Part shown: positions 1 through 9,648 of the stretch, one piece after another
Position numbering within the stretch: the stretch's first letter is position 1
How the letters are laid out: each line of letters begins with the position of its first letter
NCBI GenBank assembly: GCA_019321725.1
Contig: CM033116.1
Span: forward strand, 13,893,420 to 13,957,419
DNA from: Paulownia fortunei
Lineage: Eukaryota; Streptophyta; Magnoliopsida; Lamiales; Paulowniaceae
Reading direction: 5' to 3'
Length of the DNA: 64,000 nt
Position numbers and translations under genes: made by a program
The notes under the pieces: generated by a model
Databases searched by the model: none
What the model saw: the letters and a program-made list of their open reading frames with translations, nothing else
What the model was told of the DNA's origin: nothing

Positions 1-2951
1 AAAACTATTTTCACTTAATACATATCATTTATGACAATTTTGGCATTACCATTTAATATTTTATCACTAATATTAGTTTTTCTTATTGTGTCTTTCCATG
101 ATAACCTATCAATAATTAATTTTCTCTTTTCTTTTGTGACCTTTATGAGAAATGTAAAAGAATAAGCATTAATTAATTCAATTATTATTTATTACAACAA
201 ATTAATCACAAATAGTTCTTTGAATGTCTAGAAACTTATGACTTATGAGTTTAATGACCCAGTTAAGTGAGCAGAGGTCTCATTCTAGTGAAAATAAAAA
301 TGGGCTATGTGAAACCACCAACATGATTATGGAATAGAACCAACTTTGTTCTTTGTTAGTACAATGTAAGACACTAGAAAATTAATAGGATAATAAAAGA
401 GGGGGCTATTTCCCCCCAACGAGTTGACATAAAGAGGATACGATTGATGAGTCAGTAGGTCTAATATTTCAATTTCTTTTGGTCCTAAGTCTGTTATCAC
501 ATATTTTGATTTTTGACCAAACTTTCATAGTTACATTTACGTTAAGAGTCTTCCTTCTACAAAATTCCTAATAGATCAGAATCTCTTAACATTTTATAAG
601 GAGAGAATGTTTTAAAAGTCAGGAGTTCAATTTTTGAGCAACTTTTTATGTTTCTATGATTTGTATTTAGGGAGACGTTTGCTTGTTTGTTTCCGACAAT
701 TCTGAATTTCTCATGGAATCTCAGGATATAACTCTTAAAAATTCTTTTTTTCTTGAATAAATAGTATTCACTGTTAGATATATTTTCTTCAAACAAAGGC
801 CTTCTTTAGTACTTTTGCATGACATATATTTCTTTCTAGAGCACTGCATTTGGAGTCTCTTACATTTGAAACACTTTATCATGATGACACATCATTGCAA
901 TGACTTTGATTTTAAAGCCCTGTCGAAGATTGGAGAACTTTTGAAGAGCTTGGAAGCAAGAAGGCCTCTACTAGACATATTATTGAGTGTGTTCACCTTA
1001 TAGAATGATCCAAATGGAAATGTTGTCACTGGAGGCATGGATGATAAGAAAATTTCTTACAGCAATTGTGGTACTGAAGACAGAAAAACTGAGGATCTAG
1101 CTGCTGCTATAAACAATCTCAGCAACTAGACTATTGAATGCAGAATCACTTGAGCATGTATTAAGGGATAGCATTACTACAAAATTATATTGTAAAGAAT
1201 CAAACATGACAAGAAACTTAGACTCAAAGTTGACCACTAATTTATAAAAAAACAATATGCCTTCACCTTCACCTCATGCTTTTGTGGAATATGAAAAAGG
1301 TTACACTTCATAAGAAAAGAGAGTTGTTACTCCTTATACAGGATCCAAAAGGGGTTAATTTAAAACACTATCCTTTTTGCTACCCATTTTAGACTATAGC
1401 TCGTCTAAGAGGCAATTATTGACTAGATAGAGGGTTTAGATTCAATTGTTGAGGGCTAAAACTTAAAAACATATAGTATAGATGTTCATTTAATCATTTA
1501 TTTATTTTGGGGGTGGGGGAAGTGGAAGTACACTTAAATTGTTCAGTCAAAACAATACTTTCAACATTTTCTTTACATTAAATGTACCAAGTTTCGTTGT
1601 TATGGAATCTTTCTGTAAACATAAAAATTATCGATGAAGTCCTTTTAAGAGATCCATTCACCTTCTTACAATAAAATGTTGAGCCCTTTCTCCAATATTA
1701 TATAATTAGAAGCATATAAAGAATATAACAACTTAATATTATAAGGGATCAAAGCCTACCACTATGTAAGAAGTTTTTTCTTATTTCAGTTCAAAAAGAT
1801 TTCCAACAAATTGTTCTTATATAGGGGGTTGGTGACAATTGAGTTTTACTGATAATGATCAATATTTATTTCAACTCTCAAATTCATTTATGAAAATGTG
1901 AAGGGTCTGAGTGGACTAGAATGATGAATATTTATATTTACTCTCAAATTATTCATTCATAAAATATTGAAGATTTAAGGTTTCTGGCTGAAAGTCTGCA
2001 AAATAGTTGCAAACTATCTAAGCCTCAAAAAAGCTGATTATTTGCATATACTTAGATCTTAGAGTAGTTTTTTAAGATATCATCATGTTAGGATATCATT
2101 TTATAATGAATTGACAATTATTGATCAACAGTTCACAAATATCAATTATTAGCAATTAACTACTTTAAAAATTTAGAATGGCTAGTTGGAAAAACAAATG
2201 TTCAACAAATATCATAAGTCAATAAGATCTTTCAGTTTTGGACACCCAAAATAAATACTTTCTCCAAGTTATAATCAAACAAAGTTTTCAAAAGAATAAA
2301 ATAAGAGATGTTTGATGATGTTAGTTATAAAGCTTGTTGTTGTAGTTGTGTGTATGATCTGACATGAAATTGCGATGTCAAAGTAGAAGATTAAACACTA
2401 CTTTGATTTTATACTATAACAAATTTAAATTAAAAAAAACACTGAAAATTTATAATGAATTTTGGTATATAAATAAAAATAATTTTTTTATTTTACTATT
2501 CTACACTTTGTAAAATTAAACAAATAGCGCTGAGGGAAACTTTTTGATCAAGTCTGACTGTGACTCAAGCGAGTCTGGGGTGTTTTTGAATTGGGACCAT
2601 AGAACCAGTGTGACTCGATCTTTAGTTGAATCAGGAGCATTAAGTTCGAGTTAAATTGAGTCGACTTAGCATTGGAAAAGCTCAAGTCAAAATTGCCGAT
2701 ATAACTCTCCAATGATCTTATGTTTTTTCTCATTAATATGTGAATACTAGGACCTTGTTTACATGGATGAATTCTCCTTTAGACCTCCACCAATATCTCT
2801 CTACACTCCAAACTCAAAGAAAAGATGAAATCATCAAATGAAATCTTTTTGTTGTCAAAACCAATGTTTGGACCTACCCTATTTTTAACATGATCCAGGA
2901 TTTGTTTTCACTTTTACCCCTGTATTTGTCCTCTTTTGTTGTTTTTTTCCT
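1..2951. other. Non-coding AT-rich region with one possible gene relic
   Basis: No gene can be supported here. At 815-1130 on the plus strand a stretch richer in codons than its surroundings includes the phrase KALSKIGELLKSLEARRPL and, after a stop and frame change, DLAAAINNLSN. It could be a decayed exon, but I do not recognise it. Around 2540-2700 there are scattered degenerate motifs of the kind TCGAGTT/GACTCGA, similar to those at 33900-34190. The rest shows only AT-rich sequence. Confidence 0.4.
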
Positions 2952-2960
2952 CCCAATTTA
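2952..2960. repeat. Target site duplication, left copy (CCCAATTTA)
   Basis: This 9-bp sequence directly abuts the left end of the small Mutator-like element and is identical to 3995-4003. Confidence 0.75.
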
Positions 2961-3250
2961 GGGGAAAATGCAGATTTTCACTAATAATTCAAAGAAACAT
3001 AAATAGTCACTAAATTATAAGAATGTGAAGTTTCTGTAGAATAACCCGTTAGAATACCCAAAACTCAGTGGTTTACATGGAGAGGTTGGGATTCTTCAAG
3101 GGCGTTTGCCCCTCTCTTGTGAATATGCAGTTAATGAATTTACAACATAATATTTTCAAGAAAAAAGTTTAACAGCCCTTATGATACGATGATTGAAATG
3201 ATGATGATGATGCTAGAGCAATTTCCCCTTTATAAATTTGCTATTCCTTG

Positions 3251-3286
3251 AACCCTAAACCCTAATCTATGGCCATTGATGTCCAG
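3251..3286 (+). other. Telo-box followed by a short first-exon-like segment
   Basis: The sequence reads AACCCTAAACCCTAA, then a few bases later ATG and five codons (MAIDVQ), ending in CAG followed by GTAAAC, a good splice donor. AAACCCTAA is the telo-box found in promoters and leaders of plant translation and housekeeping genes. The whole looks like the promoter end and first exon of a host gene. No following exon was recognised inside the Mutator-like element. The parent gene is not identified. Confidence 0.4.
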
Positions 3287-3757
3287 GTAAACAAAAAAAA
3301 GAGAATGGTTGAGGCTGTGATGATTTTTTGAAGCAAAAGATCATATTTTGAGCAAATCAATGTCTTGGTATTGGCAAATTTAGAGTCTATATGAGATGGG
3401 TTTTGTGTTATTTTTCTCAATTTCAATGTCATTAGGCAACTAGCATTTGCAACCATGTGGCTATTTTATTTTTTCTAATGATAAAAGGCGAATCTAAGAC
3501 TTAGTTTCTAGAGTAAGAATTTTTTTTTGTATAATAATTGTTCGTGTAGAAGAAAAAAATTTGAAACAATGAACATCAGAGAGAAGCGGAAGGGATCTTT
3601 AAAATGATTTGCCATTTGTTGTCAAACATTTTCTATAATTAGATCATAAAGTACGGAGTGTCTATTGAAAACAAGGTGAAAAATCTTTTATTATTAATTA
3701 AATTAGAATTTCATAATGCATATCTCTTTTTATCCTCGTGTAGCAGCTTTTTGATGG

Positions 3758-3983
3758 TTGTTGCAATTTTTAGTATAACTGAGTGACTATTTATGCTTTC
3801 TTTGAAATGTGAGTGATGATTGTGTACTCTTAGTGATAATTCAATGACTAAATCTGCATTTACACCCCCCTTGTTGCAATTTTTAGTATAACTGAGTGAC
3901 TATTTATGCTTTCTTTGAAATGTGAGTGATGATTGTGTACTCTTAGTGATAATTCAATGACTAAATCTGCATTTACACCCCCA
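3758..3983. repeat. Near-perfect tandem duplication of 113 bp
   Basis: Positions 3758-3870 and 3871-3983 are two copies of the same 113-bp sequence beginning TTGTTGCAATTTTTAGTATA and ending in a run of C. I see no internal difference by eye. The unit includes the right terminal inverted repeat of the surrounding Mutator-like element. The high identity suggests a recent event compared with the rest of the element. Confidence 0.9.
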
Positions 3984-3994
3984 CCCCACCCCAC

Positions 3995-4003
3995 CCCAAT
4001 TTA
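3995..4003. repeat. Target site duplication, right copy (CCCAATTTA)
   Basis: Identical nonamer abutting the right end of the element, partner of 2952-2960. Confidence 0.75.
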
Positions 4004-6449
4004 ACACCATTGTTGTGTTCAATTTGGAATAAAGTTTTTGTTCAGGTTGAGGCGAGTATGAATGCCTTATCAATGAATCCACCCACAAAATATTTTGGCC
4101 TTGTAGATCAAATAAGAATGTTTTAACTTTTTAGTTTTGATTTCCTATTTTTAAACATTAATGGCTCAAAGTGAAAGACTGAGTTGATTCCTTGTGTATC
4201 AAAGATATCATGGTAGATTGACCTTGGATGAAGTAATAATCCCAATTGGATTGAAGCATTTGGTTTAGTTCTTGTTGCTTTGGATTTTATTGATTGATAA
4301 TTTTTACATTTTAGCATTACATGAACTTCATCTTTCTGAGTTGAGACAATGCTATATGTATTTGCTCTTTAGCATATGATAGTCAGGGGTTTTTCATTAT
4401 ATTTGAATGTCACATATGACAAATATTTTGTGACCCTACTAACTAACAAACGACTCTAAATGCAGTCATGTGATGTTTTTTGAATATTTAATTTTTTTTC
4501 AAATGTTAAATGTAAATTGATTAATTTGGGGAGGGAGATGCTTTCCACATCTAGATGTTGCACTTAAGCTAATGATATATCTTTCTTTGTAGATGGTAGG
4601 GTCTTTCTAGTGGCATGAAAGATACACTTATTTGCCAAGAATGTATCTTGATTTTGTGTACATCTATATATAAATTATTGTTTCGGGCAGTGTTGTATGG
4701 CTTGAAATTAGTTTGCAACTTTATGTGTTATTGTTAAGCTGTTGAAAAGTTAAGAGTGGTTTGTAGCGTGTTTTCTTTTAATCTTAAGAATTTGATAATA
4801 GGCTGCTAAATGCTAAAGATATTGGGGAAGATGTTCCATAATTCTTAGGTCAATAATAAGGTTGGTTTTCTATTTTAATCTCTGTATTCATTGAACCGGT
4901 CAACAAAATAACTTTGGTGGTGTGTAGTTAGCTAGATGAAAATCTTCTCTTGTTTACCTAAGGACATGGCCTTGAATTATAATTGCCTCCTATGAGTGTT
5001 GTTTCCAAGTTCACACTTGAGCAGGGCAATTGATATTTTGGTTTCTGATTTTCTTTATCTATGTATTGTGTGACAAATTATCTTGCGCTTTACCTTTTTG
5101 GCGTCAAAATTTTGACTTTACTATTTTCATAACATTTTACACTTTTTGCAGTTGATTGGCAAGGAGACTTTGACATTTTGGGTTAAGGCTTTCTCAAAAG
5201 ATACACCTTTGAAAAGACCCCTTAAAAGTGATAAAAAATTAAAAATTCCTACGTGGAGAAAAAAGGTACATTGCAGTCGCTAAAAAATAGAAAATAAAAG
5301 AAAGAAAGAACGAAAAGAAAAGAAAAGAAGAAAGAAATAAATAACGAAAGAAAGAAGAAAAGAAAAATTCAGTAGTAATGTAAACTCTGTTCAGAGCTAG
5401 CTTTGTTTAGTAAAAGAGTAACACATTCCTTTTCGCCCCCCTTAATGTATGGGAAGAATATGGGTAAGTTTACCCACATATGATCTCCTATATTATTTAC
5501 AAGCTCAATACTACATCAACTTTAATCTTCTTTGCATCCTTTTCATGATCAATCTTTTTCTTCTTTGAATTCTTTACCTGATTAATCAGCCGTGCATTAC
5601 TCTTAATCTAAGTTTTCAACATTGTATGCCCATACATGGCACGGTTGACATGTCGTCAAAGAATGTTGAGCACTAAAACTGTGAACCAGATGTGGGATGG
5701 ATAAATGCTCCCTGTTGCTACTACTGACAGACTCAAATGAACTTTTGCAAAGTTTGTATACAACTGCTAATTATAGATTTTTTAAGTTCTTTTGCTTTTT
5801 GCTTACTTTCCTCTTCTCAAATTTTCATATACAATACCTTTATTTTAAGGACTTGGACCATGTAAACTTCATTTAGTTGTTATTGAACTGTTGTCATGCA
5901 TAGGAACTTGATGTATAATTATAAGTTCTTCTTGTGCTTGGGAACCATTCAAAATGCAAGAAATCTTTGGTTTCTTATCATGTTTGAATCACATTTTAGC
6001 AGGACTAATTTGTAGTTATATTTCCAAAATTATGTTGAAAGAATATTTTGGGTCTGCATTAACTTTTAGATTCAAGCATGTATTTGCATTGAGCAGATGC
6101 ATTAGTGTGGTGACAATGTCATGCTAGTTCTTTTCTTTCAATAGTATGCTTAAGAAGCGCTTAATGGTTTCTATTTATTCCTTCTGAAAGGAATTTTTGT
6201 AAAAGTTATGATGTTGATAAACTAATGCATACTTAAAACATTAATCAAAGAAATCTACTATGAGAATAAGTGAAAGATTCAATGCTTATTATGCACACAA
6301 AGCAACAAAGCCAACTGAACCAAACAGAACCAGATCATGAATGCATTTAAACATAGCATATAAAACTTGAGGAAGGAAAAAAGTTGGATATTTAAAATCT
6401 CTATTTCAGAATGAACAGTTCCTTCTCAACAAGCATGTTGTTGAATAGG
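4004..6449. other. Non-coding region with an orphan exon-like segment and a purine tract
   Basis: No gene is supported apart from the exon-like stretch at 5152-5265. A purine-rich microsatellite of GAAA/AAAG type fills about 5287-5366. The remainder is ordinary AT-rich sequence with no feature that I can support. Confidence 0.5.
5152..5265 (+). other. Orphan exon-like segment (38 codons)
   Basis: A 114-bp open stretch is preceded by a T-rich acceptor ending in TTTTTGCAG and followed by the donor GTACAT. It is exactly 38 codons with no stop, which is notable in sequence this AT-rich. The peptide begins LIGKETLTFWVKAFSKDTP and ends in a lysine-rich tail (PTWRKK). It could be an internal phase-0 exon of a host gene. 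I do not recognise the protein, and no flanking exon could be linked to it with confidence. The short first exon at 3269 is inside a transposon and probably unrelated. Confidence 0.3.
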
Positions 6450-8395
6450 ATACATTACAATGATCTTCCCACTACAATAAAACATATGCAGAAATTTCCA
6501 ATCGCGGTCAAGATCTTCAATGCACAAACAAAAGCAGTTTATGAGAGAACATAAGTGTATATTCCCAATGACAAAATATAGGAAAGGACTTAATTGAGGA
6601 AAGAAAATCGCTGTTCATTATAACATACTTCAACAGAAATATGTGCCTATATTTCTTTTGTCATGCATGCAGAGAGGTTTTAGATGAATTCTTAGAATCT
6701 CCAAGCGATATCTATGCTTCTTAAAATGGTGAACGGAGCAAAATTCTCATGGTGCTCACCTTTTGAAAATGTCTACACTTAATCAAGTGGAGTCTACTCG
6801 GTGGGAGGCCTTGCCAAAGAAGGTATGAGCACTAGTTGCAATGACCAATGCATCAATCTCCCCTTGTTTGACAGTAGAACCTGAGCATACACCATCCCCA
6901 GGGCCTTTTGTCACAGGAAGGGATTCCCCAATTAGACCGGACTGCAAATCAAATTTGGGAGATAATTCAGAGCTCTACAAAACAAGTAAAAGAACTAAAA
7001 AGAAACAAAGTAAATAGTCCAAATCAAGAGAACAAAAAGTTACAAGTGGGTCCTCGTCTATCTTCATCGGAACACCCTCAAGGAGACAAGCATCAGCCCC
7101 AACTTTATACTAATTATGTCACCAAAAACAAGAACAGCTGCATATTCCTCATTCCAAAGCCCAGCTCGAAGAACCTAGAGATATTAACACTGAGCATGAA
7201 TCTTGTATCACTGATTAGGAAATGCTAAACTCCTCAAAAATGCATGCAGAAAATTACAGATAAACGTGCTCTACAGCTAGAATGAGACATGCACCTTTGC
7301 TTTGGGTGCAAGACAAGCCATGAGAGCAGCAGCAACATTTCTAGCAAAGTTCTCCTCTAAGAAAGTTACAGTTGAGTTTATTACAAGAAGAGTAATGATA
7401 AAATCCCACCAATTTGGTGGTTTCCATAGCAAAACACACACAGTACATTACAAGGATCTTCCCATTGCAATAGAACATATGCAAAAATTTCCAATTGCAG
7501 TCGACCTTCAATGCACAAACAAAAGCACTTTGTGAGAGAACAGAAGTGTATATTCCCAATGACAAAATATAGAAAAGGATGTAATTGACTGTTCATTATA
7601 ACATATTTCAATAGAAATATGTGCCTATTTCTTTTGGCATACATTCAGAGAAGTTTTAGATGAATTTTTAAAATCTCCAAGCGATATCTATGCTTAGTGT
7701 TCACCTTCTACAAATGTCTACACTTAATCAAGTGGAGTCAACTCGGTGGGCGGCCTTGCCAAAGAAGGTATGAACACCAGTTGCAATGACCAATGCATCA
7801 ATCTCCCCTTGTTTGACAGAAGAAACTGAGTATATACCATCCCCAGGGCCTTTTGTCACGTGAAGGGATTCCACAGTTAGATCCGGCTGCAAATAAAAAT
7901 TGGGAGATAATTCAGAGCTCTATAGAACAAGTAAAAGAACTAAAAAGAAACAAAGCAAATAGTCCAAATCAAGAGAACAAAAAATTGCAAGGGGACCTAG
8001 TCTATTGTTATCGGATCACCTTCAAGGAGATAAGCATCAGCCCCAACTTTATACTAATTATGTCACCAGGAACAAGAACAGCTGCATCTTCCTCATTCCA
8101 AAGCCCAGCTCAATGAACCTAGAGATATTGATATTGAGCATAAATCTTGTGTCACCGAGTAGGAAATGCTAAACTCCTAAAAAAATGCATGTAGAAAATT
8201 ACAGATAATTGTGCTCTGCAGCTAGAATGAGACATGCACCTTTGCTTTGGGTGAAAGACGAGCCACGAGAGCAGCCGCAATATTTCCAATAATGTTTTCC
8301 TCTAAGAAACTTATAGTTGAGTTTATTACGAGAAGAGTAACGATCCCAACAAAATCCTACCAGTCTGGTGGTTTCCACAGCAAAACACACGAAAA
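6450..8395 (-). repeat. Tandem duplication of the exon 4-6 block
   Basis: Two units of about 0.95-0.99 kb, 6450-7440 and 7441-8395, align along their length. Each carries exon 4, exon 5, exon 6 and the following intron, ending with the conserved phrase around AATAGAACATATGC. The offset between matching bases is about 945 bp (compare 6913 with 7858). Both units share the same in-exon deletion in exon 5, where KLG joins ADA directly and GIIP is lost. The other ATPase copy, at 11385-11521, keeps GIIPADARLLEG. The deletion therefore came before the duplication. Confidence 0.85.
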
Positions 8396-9158
8396 AATTA
8401 GTAATAAAAAAGAAATTAAAAAACTCATCATATCATTAACTTTGTTCGACTAAAATATTAAAATGTATATAAATGCACACATATACAGAAATAGACAACC
8501 AGATTATAGTGTCGTTTCAGTTACTGTGACAAACAAGTATAAGCTATAGAGGTGGAGCAGGAAATCAGAAAAACAAGTACTGTAATAGAGAGAAAGAAAG
8601 AGAGAGTATACACCTCCATTCGCAAAAGCAATGGCCATAACTGCCATGGCATCCATCACCCACCATAGAGGGTTCCACATAAATCCTAAAAACTTCCAAA
8701 TCTTACTCCTGCAATTTTCCATTAATTTTTCACGAAAATACAAAAACCATAATCAGGCACGAAAGACACAAAACATACCCAAGAGAACAAATACTTGAAA
8801 CAAAAGTAGAATTTGCAAGGTGAGAAAATAAAATACAATCAAAAAATCTCACTTCCTTTTCCCCAAGCTTGTTTTGACCAAAAGTTTCTAGCCTTCCATT
8901 AGCATTCTCCGATGAAAGCCCCTTCCTCGTGCACCTCAGATTTTCAAACACCTCTTCGATCACTATATTCTCATACAAATAACAATAAAATTGAATTTAA
9001 TTAAAATTACAGAGCAAAATTCAAACCAAAAACAGAGAAAAAACCAAGTAATATATAGAACAGAATAGGAAAAGCGTGACCAAAATTTCAGAAAGAAAAC
9101 ACATACCAATTCATCAGCTTCTCTTGAGAGCCTCCATTGCTTCATCCTTCGCCGACAT
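6450..9158 (-). pseudogene. Plasma-membrane H+-ATPase pseudogene, truncated copy (exons 1-6 only)
   Basis: This is a relic of a P3A-type proton pump (plant AHA family), which in intact form hydrolyses ATP to export protons at the plasma membrane. Exons read from high to low coordinates. Exon 1 is 9107-9158 and frameshifts before the DL end. Exon 2 (about 8853-8967) reads [20 protein letters not shown]. Exon 3 (about 8614-8708) reads [16 protein letters not shown], the first membrane helix. Exon 4 is about 8250-8390, exon 5 about 8000-8121 (VPGDIISIKLG) and exon 6 about 7740-7890, where the A-domain TGES loop has become TVES. A second set of exons 4-6 follows at 6780-7440. All of the P and N domains and helices 3-10 are missing. 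Exon 3 starts GAGTAAG, having lost two bases compared with the other copy. It is dead as a pump. Confidence 0.88.
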
Positions 9159-9298
9159 CTCTACAAAATCACGCATAACATAAAGTAGAACCTCAGTTAA
9201 ATTCTTTAGAAACATTCATACACGTAAATATATCAGTAAATAATATCACTTATAAAAGGTAAAAAGACAAAACCCACCAAAGAAATTAGCTTAGTCGT

Positions 9299-9372
9299 CT
9301 ATAGCAGCAATATTGCAGCTTTAGACGTTTAATAACTAATTGTACAATGGAATCTCTCATCCTTGGATTATC
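9299..9372 (+). repeat. Inverted repeat arm, left
   Basis: About 74 bp beginning TATAGCAGCAATATTGCAGC and ending near CTTGGATTATC is the reverse complement, with few mismatches, of 12556-12629. The two arms bracket the longer H+-ATPase pseudogene. The GCAGC/GCTATAG motifs resemble subterminal repeats of some plant DNA transposons, but I could not assign a family. Confidence 0.8.
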
Positions 9373-9648
9373 TATGAAGGTTGCTGAGTTGTTTATGTTT
9401 GATAAGAAGGCAAGTCAAAAACAAGTAAGGTAAATAAAGACAAAGAAGTTGAGCAAGCAAATAAAAACAATTAAGGCAAATAAAGGCACAACGCCAAGAC
9501 ACAGCAAGGCAATTCTATTAACATGAGGTACTTGAAAGTGGTCGAGTTAATAATTTGTTTTTTATCTTTTCCAGATTCATTTCAACTCACATATGCAAGT
9601 AGTTTAACAAAATAGATACACAAAAATTGTCAGCTGAAACATGCTCAC

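Larger units (their letters stand above)
2961..3994. mobile_element. Non-autonomous Mutator-like element with 9-bp TSD
   Basis: The segment starts with GGGGAAAATGCAGATTTTCA. Read from the other strand, its right end gives a G-rich run followed by TGTAAATGCAGATTTAGTCA, so the ends are imperfect terminal inverted repeats. The match continues inward through CATAAATAGTCACT on both sides, with a gap in the left copy. The nonamer CCCAATTTA lies immediately outside both ends (2952-2960 and 3995-4003). A 9-bp target duplication with long inverted ends is the hallmark of Mutator-like elements. No transposase is encoded, so movement would need a partner. The right inverted repeat is present twice in tandem. 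Inside is a sequence that looks like the 5' end of a host gene (3251-3286), which would make this a Pack-MULE-like element. The repeats and target duplication are seen directly; the capture is inferred. Confidence 0.75.

Noticed and set aside
3250..3265. Possible interstitial telomere repeat (AACCCTAAACCCTAA)
   Set aside because: There are only two units, placed just before an ATG with a splice donor. A promoter telo-box is a better reading.
6908..8116. Two similar plus-strand frames (MSQEGIPQL... and MSREGIPQL...) that look like a duplicated gene
   Set aside because: They lie on the opposite strand of exons 5-6 of the H+-ATPase pseudogenes and their introns. The similarity comes from the tandem DNA duplication, not from a conserved protein.
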